A stretch of DNA of 33,135 bases from Alphaproteobacteria bacterium 16-39-46 (GCA_002257235.1 NCGZ01000006.1:1-33135), one strand, 5' to 3'. Positions 8,871 through 16,081 are shown, numbered from the stretch's first letter. Notes: generated by a model from the sequence alone, not told the origin. Numbers and translations are program-made.

Positions 8871-9380
8871 TTAATCAATAATCTTGATTCCCTTTGGGCG
8901 TTTGATCTGTTCAGGAAGGTTATCTGCAGGCAATACACGCTGATAGCTTCCAGAGATTTGAACGAGGACGCGGCTTCCAACAGGGAACATAATATCACCC
9001 TCTTTTTTGTTTTGGACGATCGTGACGGTTTGTCCATTTTCTTTAATGATGGCGTATTCAATACCGGGACCATCCGAAATTCCTTGTTCTGCAAAGGCAC
9101 CTGCAGCTGCGCCAATCAAGGCACCACCGGCAATAGCCCAAACATTGCCTGTTCCGCCGCCAAGATATGAACCTGCGCCAGCTCCCGTTCCTGCACCGAT
9201 GAGAGCACCGACGCCTGTGTTTTCACCGATGATGTCAACGTTGCGAACGGCAAGGACTGTTCCAAATTCGACGAGCGTGCTTTGCCCAACATCTTTATGG
9301 CTGTATTGATTTTGTCCGGGCTTTGTACAACCAGACAAGCTTGCAACGGCGAGACAGGCTAAAAGTAGTTTTGTTTTCAT
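8871..9380 (-). CDS. outer-membrane lipoprotein with glycine zipper (SlyB/PcP-like)
   Basis: 169 residues. A lipoprotein signal peptide ends in LASLSGC (lipidated Cys 18). A glycine-zipper segment follows (GVGALIGAGTGAG to GGALIGAAAGAFAEQG, about residues 57-100), then a C-terminal beta-rich part with VGSRVLVQISGSYQRVLP, as in SlyB/17-kDa surface antigen proteins of alphaproteobacteria, including Rickettsia. It is expected to sit in the outer membrane and to help its integrity. The start is supported by AAAGGA upstream of ATG 9378-9380. It follows the 9400-9939 lipoprotein gene by 19 bp and ends at the terminator at 8811-8858, so the two are probably one transcript. Confidence 0.85.
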   Translation of the reverse strand: MKTKLLLACLAVASLSGCTKPGQNQYSHKDVGQSTLVEFGTVLAVRNVDIIGENTGVGALIGAGTGAGAGSYLGGGTGNVWAIAGGALIGAAAGAFAEQGISDGPGIEYAIIKENGQTVTIVQNKKEGDIMFPVGSRVLVQISGSYQRVLPADNLPEQIKRPKGIKIID

Positions 9381-9399
9381 GAAATATATCCTTTGAGGG

Positions 9400-9939
9400 T
9401 TAATGAGTAGTTGGTTTTGAGGCTAGGAGACGAATAAGATGCGTAATATTTTCTTGAATCGCCTTGGTGGCAGCACTTCGCATACGGAAATTAGCATCGG
9501 AAAAGATAGAATAAGGAACATGGGAAGAAAGCATGATAACCTCGTCTAAGACCACTTGGTTGGTATCAGCTCGTTTGAGCTGATAACGGGCTTTTGCAGT
9601 GACATCCATACTGAATGTGAAGCTTGGAATATCGAGATCTAAGAGCATGGCATCCAGGGTGTATTTTGGAGACATTTGGGAACGTGCTGCAAAATTTGCC
9701 CCTAAAAGAGCCTGTTGGAGAGCTTCCGTAAACTGAGCGACTTTAACGGGAGCACCTTTATGTTCCGCATTTTTTGCAATTTGTACGTTTCCCAATTTTA
9801 TATTTTGCTCAAAATCAGGGTTCACTGGGAGCTGGCTATAAATGCCAAGCATGGGGGACATTTCATGGGATGGGAGGGGAGGCCCCTCACAGGCGATGAT
9901 GATCAAACATAATGCAAAAAGAGAAAGAAGTTTTTTCAT
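9400..9939 (-). CDS. small lipoprotein of unknown function
   Basis: 179 residues. The signal peptide MKKLLSLFALCLIIIAC has a fair lipobox with Cys 17 as the lipidation site, so the product is probably anchored to a membrane facing the periplasm. The remainder predicts a mixed alpha/beta domain, with an alternating hydrophobic stretch LDAMLLDLDIPSFTF and a KARYQLKRADTNQVVLDE strand pair, reminiscent of proteins that present a two-stranded sheet like LptE or other small periplasmic lipoproteins; I cannot assign a family. It is the first gene of a likely two-gene unit with the glycine-zipper lipoprotein 19 bp downstream. Confidence 0.75.
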   Translation of the reverse strand: MKKLLSLFALCLIIIACEGPPLPSHEMSPMLGIYSQLPVNPDFEQNIKLGNVQIAKNAEHKGAPVKVAQFTEALQQALLGANFAARSQMSPKYTLDAMLLDLDIPSFTFSMDVTAKARYQLKRADTNQVVLDEVIMLSSHVPYSIFSDANFRMRSAATKAIQENITHLIRLLASKPTTH

Positions 9940-10396
9940 TGAGGTCTCTTAGATTAAGGGGGTGTACAGTTCAAATTAGAGGTCTAAAATTAAGAGAAAG
10001 AATACATCGTTTGACCGAGAGACTCATTAATAATGTCGAAACAAGGTACCCTCAAGTTTGTAGCGTATCTTTTGAGAAAGAGCAAGAAAAACGCGTGTCT
10101 TAAAATAAAATTCAAAAATAACTCCTTTTTCTCTATCTTAAAAAGAAAAAATTGAAAAGAGAGAGGGCCTTTTTTTAGGAAAATTAAATGAAGGCATAAG
10201 CTGGTTGAGTTTAGATTTCAGAGATTTGGCATTATCTTGTTTTTTGAAAGAGACGATCATCAGAAGTTTCTGATCCCTTTAAAATTATATTTACAGCCCA
10301 CAGATTTAAAGATAAAATGCAAAAGGAATATAAGCCCCTTAATTGGGAAAGATGTCGTCATTTTAAAAAAATTGATCATCAAAAAAGGAGAAAAAT
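9940..10396. other. 457-bp intergenic region between divergent genes
   Basis: No supported gene: frames here are short, low complexity, or overlap the lipoprotein gene antisense. It must hold promoters for the minus-strand lipoprotein unit and the plus-strand Cys-rich gene. Seen: an inverted repeat ATCAGAA-GT-TTCTGAT at 10259-10274, a possible operator or small hairpin, and a purine-rich run ending in GGGCC then seven T at about 10150-10177 without a good stem. No clear -35/-10 pair was found. Confidence 0.5.
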
Positions 10397-10651
10397 ATGA
10401 CTTATAAAAAATTGCTCATCATTGGATGCGTCGCCGTCATTGGGCCAGTTGGGAGTGCGTCAGCTGGGAGTGCGTCAGCTGGGAGTGCGTCAGCGTTTTA
10501 TTGTTGTTGGGGGCCCAATCAAGACTGTTTTAATGGATCCTGTAAGGCTCAATCCGAAGAGAGTTGTAAGGCGAAAGGTGGTAAAGGATCTGGAAACTGT
10601 TCCTCTGAAAGTCAGAGTTGTTGGAATGATCTAAAGGGGGAAAGCTTCTAG
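10397..10651 (+). CDS. small exported cysteine-rich protein
   Basis: 84 residues, not recognised. A strong ribosome site (AAAGGAG, six bases before ATG) supports it as a real gene. The N-terminus is a signal peptide whose end consists of three GSASA units (residues 19-33), each offering an AxA cleavage site; cleavage at ASA-F would leave a ~51-residue product with seven Cys (36, 37, 44, 49, 57, 68, 75), spaced irregularly among Gly/Ser/Lys. This looks like a disulfide-stabilised secreted peptide. The odd Cys count could mean a free thiol or a dimer. It is monocistronic. Possible roles (toxin, bacteriocin-like, surface peptide) cannot be separated from sequence alone. Confidence 0.75.
   Translation: MTYKKLLIIGCVAVIGPVGSASAGSASAGSASAFYCCWGPNQDCFNGSCKAQSEESCKAKGGKGSGNCSSESQSCWNDLKGESF
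10451..10495 (+). repeat. three tandem 15-bp repeats inside the Cys-rich gene
   Basis: GGGAGTGCGTCAGCT is repeated at 10451-10465 and 10466-10480, and at 10481-10495 with only the last base changed. Fifteen bases keeps the frame and encodes GSASA each time. The near-perfect identity suggests recent slippage expansion, so copy number may differ between strains. Confidence 0.95.
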
Positions 10652-10860
10652 CCACTACCTTAAAAAGAAAAGTTCGTTCCTGGGGTTCTTTATCCTTAAG
10701 GCTTTTCTGAGAAGTTCTTCGGTATCCAGCATGATGTTTTCCTTCGTTTATGATGAAGCAAAATTCCTTCTGTTTTTGTTTTTTTCAGTTGATCCCTTCT
10801 TGCTTAAAATCGATAAAAATGATAAAGAGCGGTAGTGTTTATTTTACAAGGAATTAAATT

Positions 10861-11148
10861 ATGTCAACGACAGACTCTACACCTTCATCTCCGGATCCAT
10901 TGAAGCCCCAAGTTGGAGGCATTGCTGCAGATCGTTTGAAAAGCTTTATCGAGCGCCTTGAGCGCCTTGAACTTGAAAAAGTTCAACTTCAGGACTTCGT
11001 AAAAGATGTTTTTGATGAGGCAAAATCAGCAGGATTTGATGTTAAAGTTATACGTCAAATCCTAAGGCTTCGAAAGCAAGATGCAGAAACCTTGGCTGAA
11101 CAAGAAGAGCTTCTTGACCTCTATAAGCATGCGCTCGGGATGATTTAA
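10861..11148 (+). CDS. gapR: nucleoid-associated protein GapR (DUF2312)
   Basis: 95 residues. The core GGIAADRLKSFIERLERLE, a long coiled coil (residues 20-60), then FDVKVIRQILRLRKQD is the DUF2312 signature, conserved across alphaproteobacteria. In Caulobacter GapR is an essential chromosome-structuring protein that encircles overtwisted DNA ahead of polymerases. Basic residues in the coiled coil (R25, K27, R32, R35, R69, R71, K72) are in keeping with DNA contacts. The Ser/Thr/Pro-rich first 18 residues are a variable extension. AAGGA lies eight bases before ATG. It is convergent with the SH3 gene 22 bp downstream, and no terminator is visible between them. Confidence 0.93.
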   Translation: MSTTDSTPSSPDPLKPQVGGIAADRLKSFIERLERLELEKVQLQDFVKDVFDEAKSAGFDVKVIRQILRLRKQDAETLAEQEELLDLYKHALGMI

Positions 11149-11170
11149 ACCAATATAGGCGTTTGTCTTC

Positions 11171-11740
11171 TTAAAATTGTTCTCCTGGACGAACGCCAAA
11201 AAGCCCATTTTCTTGAACAAACCCTTTGAAATCTTGTGCTTTTATAAGACACCATGCGCCATCACAGCTTTTAATTTCAACGAGCACGCCTGTTTCCAAA
11301 TGCGCTAAAAGGTTGCTTTTTATATCAGGTTTGCTATAAAGAGAAAGAATTTTGGACTGAACAAGACCGGTCTTTTTCTTTTTAAGCATTGTTTTATTAA
11401 TCCAGGCTTCGTCCCCCTTAAAGTCTTTAATTTTACGCCAATGCTCATATTCCTCTAAGACTTGGACGGGAATGTCTGACTTTACAAAAATCCACTCGAT
11501 GGGATAGGACATACCAGGTCCACAGCGTGCATTAATTTTAGAGGCTTTGAGCGACGCAAAATAGGGGTAAGAAGGGGTGGTATTTTTAGAGTCTTCTTTA
11601 CACCCCAACGTTACCAGTATCCCAAGTCCAAGCCCTGCCCAAAGAAAAAGAAAGGAAAGATTTTTTAAAATCTTTAAGAAATCCAATAGAGGACCAATCC
11701 AATAAAAACAGCGCCAACAATAATCATAAAAATTCTCCAA
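11171..11740 (-). CDS. SH3-domain lipoprotein, start uncertain
   Basis: A bacterial SH3 pair of domains: the first carries INARCGPGMSYPIEW and WRKIKDFKGDEAWI, typical of the alphaproteobacterial SH3 protein (R-x-GP-x4-YP-x-W); the second carries LYSKPD ... GVLVEIKSCDGAWCLIK. Such domains bind peptidoglycan or periplasmic partners. Ahead of them is a hydrophobic segment ending LVTLGC, a credible lipobox. The frame opens at TTG 11738-11740, but that TTG overlaps the Shine-Dalgarno of a short ORF in another frame (11674-11727). A TTG at 11684-11686 would give a clean lipoprotein signal (DFLKILKNLSFLFLWAG), but without its own ribosome site. I trust the domain part and leave the start open. Confidence 0.75.
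   Translation of the reverse strand: MENFYDYCWRCFYWIGPLLDFLKILKNLSFLFLWAGLGLGILVTLGCKEDSKNTTPSYPYFASLKASKINARCGPGMSYPIEWIFVKSDIPVQVLEEYEHWRKIKDFKGDEAWINKTMLKKKKTGLVQSKILSLYSKPDIKSNLLAHLETGVLVEIKSCDGAWCLIKAQDFKGFVQENGLFGVRPGEQF
11674..11727 (-). CDS. 17-codon hydrophobic ORF ahead of the SH3 lipoprotein
   Basis: ATG at 11725-11727 is preceded by TTGGAG at a good distance (five T/A bases) and encodes MIIVGAVFIGLVLYWIS, then TAA. The peptide is a single membrane helix. It overlaps the SH3 lipoprotein's signal-peptide region in a different frame, so it may be a leader peptide that couples translation of the SH3 gene, or the true N-terminus of a frameshifted gene. It is the only good ribosome site in this region. 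Confidence 0.35.
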   Translation of the reverse strand: MIIVGAVFIGLVLYWIS

Positions 11741-11838
11741 ATTAAGGGGTTTTTGAGCTTCACCAAATGGACTATAAACTTTAGAAGCAAAAAAAGGAAT
11801 ATTTTTTGTTAAAAAAAGAAAGGATGAGAAAGGATAAT

Positions 11839-12366
11839 ATGAAAAGATATGGAATAATAGGGTATGTGGGACTTCTTTTTTTAAGTCTTATGGCGTCGAA
11901 CCTTATGGCAGAAGAGGCCCTCGTTCATGATGCTTGGCAGGTGAGAATAAGTTCAAAAGATGCAAAAAAAGTATTTTATATGACGAGTCTTCCTGAGTCT
12001 CAGACTGGAAATTTTAAAAAACGAGGTCAAACTTTTATCAGTATTACCTCTCGGCCTGATCAAAAGAGCTTTAATGTTTTTAGTCTTACAGCTGGATATG
12101 ACTATAAAGAAGAAAGTTCTGTAAAGGTTTCTGTTTTTACAGGAGACAAAAAAAAACTGAAGGGTTTTGAACTTTTTTCGCAAAATAATATGGCGTGGGC
12201 GGTTGATGATAAGATGGATCAAGAGCTTGTCCAAGCGATGAGACAAGGTGAGATTCTCGTTGTTGAGGGCATAAGTCAAAAAGGAACCATCTCGACAGAT
12301 ACCTACTCTCTCAAAGGCTTTACAGCGGCTTATAAAGAGCTTGAAAGTGTTTCTAAAAAATCATGA
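11839..12366 (+). CDS. IalB-family periplasmic protein
   Basis: 175 residues. A signal peptide (MKRYGIIGYVGLLFLSLMAS, probably cleaved after NLMA) is followed by an invasion-associated locus B-type domain: a WQVRI opening strand, ISITSRPDQKSFNVFSLTAGYDY, then KVSVFTGDKKKLKGFELF and a D-x-ELVQAMRQGEILVVEG helix-strand unit ending in DTYSLKGFTAA. IalB proteins are periplasmic and were named for a Bartonella erythrocyte invasion locus, but they are widespread in alphaproteobacteria and the biochemical role is unknown. I chose ATG 11839 because AAAGGA is four bases upstream; in-frame TTG 11806 and ATG 11824 are less well placed. Its stop overlaps rlmN (ATGA), so the two are coupled. Confidence 0.82.
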   Translation: MKRYGIIGYVGLLFLSLMASNLMAEEALVHDAWQVRISSKDAKKVFYMTSLPESQTGNFKKRGQTFISITSRPDQKSFNVFSLTAGYDYKEESSVKVSVFTGDKKKLKGFELFSQNNMAWAVDDKMDQELVQAMRQGEILVVEGISQKGTISTDTYSLKGFTAAYKELESVSKKS

Positions 12367-13469
12367 AATCCTATTTATCAAAACCACTCATCGGTGAGAG
12401 TCGAGAAACGCTTCAAACGATCTTAAAGACGTGGGAACCTTATCGCATTCGGCAGCTTTTTTCTTGGATTTATGAAAAAGGAAGTGTTGATTTTGAAACC
12501 ATGACGTCTTTATCAAAATCACTTCGTCAAGTTTTGTCAGAGGACTTCAACCTCGAGAGACCAATTGTCTCAAAGGCTCAGATTTCTTCCGATGGAACAC
12601 AGAAATGGCTTTTAAAACTTCATGATGCCCATGAAATTGAAACAGTACACATTCCTGAAGTGACACGGGGGACGCTTTGTATTTCATCTCAAGTCGGATG
12701 TACGTTGACGTGTAAGTTTTGTCATACGGGGACCCAGACCTTGGTTCGAAATCTAGAAGCGGGTGAGATTTTAGGGCAAGTCTTTGTAGCCCGTGATGTT
12801 TTTGGTGAGTGGCCGTCACCCATTGGAAAAAGACATGTTTCTCACCTTGTTTTTATGGGAATGGGAGAGCCTCTTTATAACTATGAGAATGTTGCAGAGG
12901 CTTTGAAGATTCTTATGGACCCTCAAGGTCTTGCGTTTTCACGGCAAAAAATAACTTTGTCGACCTCTGGGGTTGTTCCAAAGATTGAAGCTTGTGGGCG
13001 CGAGCTTGGGGTGCGTCTTGCAATTTCTCTCCATGGTGTACGGGATGATGTTCGAGATGTTCTTGTGCCTTTAAACAAAAAGTATCCTCTTAAAGATTTA
13101 TTGGAGGTTGTTCGGGCTTATCCTGAGATCTCCAAAACGGATTATGTCACTTTTGAATATGTGATGCTCAAGAATGTGAATGATTCTGAAAAAGATGCAA
13201 AAGAATTGGCACGCCTTATTCGCGGAATCCCTGCCAAAATAAATCTTATTCCTTTTAACCCGTGGCCTGGTGCGTCTTATGAATGTTCTGATCTTAAAAC
13301 GATGGAAAAGTTCTCTGAAATTCTCAGGCATCATGGATATCCGGCGCCCCTTCGCAAGACGCGCGGGCAGGATATTCTTGCGGCGTGTGGTCAGCTGAAG
13401 TCAGAAAGTATGCGTGTTTCTAAAAGCAAAATGGGGGGATGCTCCTCGAAAGTCGCGTCAGGTGTTTGA
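12363..13469 (+). CDS. rlmN: dual-specificity RNA methyltransferase RlmN
   Basis: 368 residues. This radical-SAM enzyme makes 2-methyladenosine at A2503 of 23S rRNA and A37 of some tRNAs. The [4Fe-4S] motif is C113-x3-C117-x2-C120. Also seen are GMGEPLYNY, ITLSTSGVVPKI, LAISLHG and LIPFNPWPG, with the catalytic Cys at 342 in RKTRGQDILAACGQL. Translation is coupled to ialB through ATGA. The last ~15 residues (after VSKSK) lie over sequence that, on the other strand, reads as transposase, so the original C-terminus seems to have been replaced at about 13430-13445. All catalytic parts lie upstream, so the enzyme is expected to be active. Confidence 0.95.
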   Translation: MKSYLSKPLIGESRETLQTILKTWEPYRIRQLFSWIYEKGSVDFETMTSLSKSLRQVLSEDFNLERPIVSKAQISSDGTQKWLLKLHDAHEIETVHIPEVTRGTLCISSQVGCTLTCKFCHTGTQTLVRNLEAGEILGQVFVARDVFGEWPSPIGKRHVSHLVFMGMGEPLYNYENVAEALKILMDPQGLAFSRQKITLSTSGVVPKIEACGRELGVRLAISLHGVRDDVRDVLVPLNKKYPLKDLLEVVRAYPEISKTDYVTFEYVMLKNVNDSEKDAKELARLIRGIPAKINLIPFNPWPGASYECSDLKTMEKFSEILRHHGYPAPLRKTRGQDILAACGQLKSESMRVSKSKMGGCSSKVASGV

Positions 13470-14035
13470 CTTTTGTTCATGAGGAGCTTTATTTTTCCAA
13501 ATCTAAAAAAATGCTCCAGATCAAATCGTTGTCTATAAATCGTAAAAACATCTAAGAGACTTAATGTCATGCGCTTTTCACCCGAGACAATAAGCCAGAG
13601 TAGTCTTTTAAAAAGGAAAGTGCCATCTTCTTTATAGACACGCACACGCATGAGATGAAAAATACAATCAGAACCTTTTTCCTGCTGACTCCCACGCATA
13701 ATAAGGGAGTTCCAGCAGTCAATTTCTATAATTTGAGTTTTTCCTTTTTTACTTTTTGGCTCAAATTTAAAGCTCTCATAAGGTTCTCTCCCTATTGCAT
13801 CTTTGTTGAGTTTGTGGAGATCAGCGTATTGCTTTGGACGTCCTCTTTTTCTTTTTTTGAGTTCATTTGTGGGCTTACAGGGATAATAAAAATTTCTGTT
13901 ATTTCGTGCACGGCTGATATGAACTTGGGTAGGATTTTTTTGTACAAAACCTAAACACTCAGGATTTGAGTAAGCACTATCTCCCACTGAAGCACATAAT
14001 TTTTCTTTAAATGAGGATTGGGATTCAATGCCTTT
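13391..14035 (-). pseudogene. truncated DDE transposase (IS4-type, YREK signature)
   Basis: Open from a TAA at 14036-14038 to TAA at 13391, with no start codon better than an internal GTG (13985-13987). It is the C-terminal half of a DDE transposase: VGDSAYSNPE holds the second catalytic Asp, KRKRGRPKQYAD is a basic stretch, and YRQRFDLEHFFRFGK fits Y-x2-R-x3-E-x6-K exactly, with the catalytic Glu. The part with the first Asp is missing. Family-like sequence ends near QTPDATFEEH (about 13440); the rest reads antisense into rlmN. It is therefore an insertion sequence remnant truncated at both ends. I did not find terminal inverted repeats or a target duplication. Confidence 0.85.
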
Positions 14036-14150
14036 TTATTCAAAAAATTTAAAAAGTCTTACTTTTCAAGCAACACAGAAAAATGTTCTTCTCTTTAAAA
14101 AATTTTTTCGATTTCCCTTTAAATCTTCAGAAAGAAGGCTTATATTAAAG

Positions 14151-14505
14151 ATGTTGGGTTAAACCAGCTATGGCGATAAACGGTCAGTAGAATAAGCGGG
14201 ACGGACCCGGGGGCGGTACCCGGCACCTCCACCAAATAGATCGAAATATCACGGATATTTCAAAAGTCTTAAGGAATCTTAAGTCTCTTTGGGGGTGAAA
14301 TAGGATCGACGTACGTGGTAAAGGCTTATCTTTCGCTCGGTATGGTATCCGCCGAAACGGGCTAATATTGTAAATGCAAATCAAAATAATGCATTTGTGG
14401 TCGCTTGTAATGATAATGCTCCTATTGCTATAGCTGCTTAATCATTATTGACTACGCGGTCGGGGGGCACCGGGCAACAGAACGCCCCCACTTTCATATT
14501 AGGAG
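14151..14505 (+). ncRNA. ssrA: circularly permuted two-piece tmRNA (ssrA)
   Basis: tmRNA rescues stalled ribosomes and tags the nascent peptide for proteolysis. In the permuted form of alphaproteobacteria the 3' tRNA half comes first. Acceptor piece: about 14153-14234, with T-arm CCGGGGGCGGTACCCGG and CACCTCC (14224-14230) followed by ACCA. Intervening spacer: 14235-14290. Coding piece: from 14291, GGGGGTGAAATAGGATCGAC, the conserved tmRNA 5' end. GGGGGTG pairs fully with CACCTCC and contains the G3-U70 pair read by alanyl-tRNA synthetase. The tag probably resumes at GCT 14403 (after GTGGTC) and gives ACNDNAPIAIAA, then TAA; a GCA at 14376 would give a 21-residue tag. A GGGGGC/GCCCCC hairpin (14463-14489) closes the 3' region. 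A possible -10 is TATATT at 14141-14146. Confidence 0.95.
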
Positions 14506-14516
14506 CGGTTTAAAAG

Positions 14517-14542
14517 AAGAGAGGCGTAGACTCTCTTTTTTT
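14517..14542 (+). terminator. ssrA terminator
   Basis: AAGAGAG (14517-14523) pairs with CTCTCTT (14531-14537) across a 7-nt loop, and the T-run continues to 14542. It lies directly after the tmRNA coding piece. Confidence 0.88.
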
Positions 14543-14543
14543 G

Positions 14544-14572
14544 TTGACGTTTTGAGGGTGAATGTTTAAAAA
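14544..14572 (+). promoter_or_regulatory. possible sigma70 promoter for the MFS gene
   Basis: TTGACG (14544-14549), 17 bp, then TAAAAA (14567-14572). The -35 is strong and the -10 matches at four of six positions. It starts right after the ssrA terminator and would give a ~150-nt leader that includes a 22-codon ORF and a CCCCAA/TTGGGG hairpin (14691-14707) before the MFS gene at 14728. Confidence 0.45.
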
Positions 14573-14580
14573 TAGGTTCC

Positions 14581-14649
14581 ATGATGAAAACTTCTTTCGC
14601 CTCTTTCTTTGTTAATCTGAATCTCCTGGCAGCGGGTGCTGCCCATTAA
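14581..14649 (+). CDS. possible 22-codon leader ORF
   Basis: ATGATGAAAACT through TAA encodes a 22-residue peptide that begins MMKTSFASFFVNLNLLAAGA, like a short signal or membrane peptide. It sits in the predicted leader of the MFS gene. The ribosome site is weak (AGG only) and so short an ORF can occur by chance, so this is a tentative call. Confidence 0.2.
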   Translation: MMKTSFASFFVNLNLLAAGAAH

Positions 14650-14727
14650 TTGTATTTTTCCCCTTATTCGTGTTGATTTATAGAAAAATTCCCCAAAAGT
14701 GTTGGGGACTCTAGAGGATTTTGAAAG

Positions 14728-15972
14728 ATGACGTTTTATCGATTTTCTGAGTGGACGACGTGGTTTTTGGCATCATTTTTTTATGCCTACCAGTATGTGT
14801 TACGGGTTATTCCCCGTGTTTTAATGCCAGACATTATGCAGAAATTCCAAATTGATGCTGCCATTTTTGGTCAGTTTTCCGGATTTTATTATCTAGGGTA
14901 TGTGTTGATGCATATTCCCCTTGGAATTCTTCTCGACAGAGTGGGTCCTAAAATTATTCTTCCGCTTTGTATTGTGTTGACATCCTTGGGACTGCTTCCC
15001 CTTATTTATACTGATTTTTGGCTTTATCCGGGGCTTGGTCGTATCTTGATCGGCATGGGATCTTCTGGCGCGATTTTAGGTGTCTTTAAAGTCATTCGAA
15101 TGAATTTTAAAGAGGATCATTTTACGAGGATGTTGGGTATTTCTGTTGCAATTGGGCTTTTGGGAGGCATTTATGGTGGGTGGCCTATTCATAAGCTCCG
15201 GGAATATTTAGGGTGGGAGCAAGTCCTATTTTTACTCATTGGGATTGGAGGCGTTCTTGCCGTTCTCTTTTTTATCCTTATCCCAGGGTTAAAACCCGAG
15301 GCCCGGCGTTCGGAAAGGACATTGTTTTCGGATGTTAAGTCTGTTTTTAAAAATAAAAAGTTGCTTTTGATCTGCCTCTTGGGCGGATTGATGGTGGGCC
15401 CCCTTGAAGGCTTTGCCGATGTATGGGGGAGTGCTTTTTTAGTTAATTACTATGGATTTACAAAAGAAACAGCCTCGGCGCTTCCAGATTGTATCTTTTT
15501 TGGCATGTTGATTGGCTCTCCTCTCTTAAGTTATGTTGCGGATAAAACAAAAGCTTATTATGCCCTTATTATTTTATGTGCCTTTGGGATGGCTTTTGAT
15601 TTTATCTTCCTCTTGATGGGAGGGGGGACAGTCTTCACCTTATCTTTGGTCTTCTGGAGTGTGGGTGTGTTGTGTTCTTATCAAATTTTAGTGATCTATA
15701 AAGCAACAACATATGTAAAATCGAATCTTGTTGGGTTAAGCACAGCAATTGCTAATATGATTATTATGCCGTTTGGATATGTGTATCATACTGCCATTGG
15801 AGAGGTGATGAATCTTTTTGGAGGGGGAAGAACATTAGGTGACATTGGAGACTATGGAAAAGATGCTTTTGCAGCTGCTATTGGTCTTATTCCCCTCGGG
15901 CTCTGTGTGGGCGGTTTTGGATTTATTTTGGTGGTTCTTTCTGAAAGAAAGAAGTCGTATAGAAGCGTTTAG
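14728..15972 (+). CDS. MFS transporter
   Basis: 414 residues with about 12 membrane helices and a short cytoplasmic middle loop (RSERTLFSDVKSVFKNKK). The first helix has FFYAYQYVLRVIPRVLMP and the loop between helices 2 and 3 is GILLDRVGPK, the MFS motif G-x3-D-R-x-G-(R/P)-(R/K), so it belongs to the major facilitator superfamily. Intracellular bacteria carry many such importers for host metabolites; the substrate cannot be told from sequence. GAAAG precedes the ATG closely. The next gene, 110 bp downstream on the same strand, is another MFS protein (AmpG-like), and a structured spacer lies between. Confidence 0.9.
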   Translation: MTFYRFSEWTTWFLASFFYAYQYVLRVIPRVLMPDIMQKFQIDAAIFGQFSGFYYLGYVLMHIPLGILLDRVGPKIILPLCIVLTSLGLLPLIYTDFWLYPGLGRILIGMGSSGAILGVFKVIRMNFKEDHFTRMLGISVAIGLLGGIYGGWPIHKLREYLGWEQVLFLLIGIGGVLAVLFFILIPGLKPEARRSERTLFSDVKSVFKNKKLLLICLLGGLMVGPLEGFADVWGSAFLVNYYGFTKETASALPDCIFFGMLIGSPLLSYVADKTKAYYALIILCAFGMAFDFIFLLMGGGTVFTLSLVFWSVGVLCSYQILVIYKATTYVKSNLVGLSTAIANMIIMPFGYVYHTAIGEVMNLFGGGRTLGDIGDYGKDAFAAAIGLIPLGLCVGGFGFILVVLSERKKSYRSV

Positions 15973-15978
15973 ACATTT

Positions 15979-16036
15979 TGCCCCTTGTTCAAAGAAGATT
16001 GCTCTTCTAGAATCAGGCGTCCTTGGGTAAGGGGCA
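15979..16036 (+). promoter_or_regulatory. structured spacer RNA between the two MFS genes
   Basis: TGCCCCTT (15979-15986) is the reverse complement of AAGGGGCA (16029-16036), enclosing a perfect hairpin AGAAGA-TTGC-TCTTCT (15993-16008). CCTT at 16021-16024 could instead pair with AAGG at 16029-16032, so the outer stem and this small hairpin exclude each other. No T-run follows. It could be an attenuator-like element or an RNA processing site; I cannot match it to a known riboswitch class. Confidence 0.4.
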
Positions 16037-16081
16037 CTTCGTATGCGTTAATAATCTTTTAAAGGAAAGAGACGTCTTTTT

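Noticed and set aside
9912-10103. A 63-codon plus-strand frame across the start of the 9400-9939 lipoprotein gene
   Set aside because: It begins antisense to the lipoprotein signal peptide, has no ribosome site and a basic, low-complexity product.
10451-10495. A short repeat cluster that might be a CRISPR array
   Set aside because: The three units are 15 bp, directly adjacent with no spacers, and encode a peptide repeat in frame.
14184-14384. A 66-codon minus-strand frame
   Set aside because: It lies entirely over the structured tmRNA gene.
669-14727. A shared 14-mer GAGGATTTTGAAAG at 669-682 and 14714-14727
   Set aside because: One or two such 14-mer matches are expected by chance in a window of this size and the contexts are unrelated.
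15979-16036. A tRNA gene or tRNA relic
   Set aside because: The length (58 nt) and arm pattern do not fit: no D-arm or T-arm consensus and no CCA-type end.
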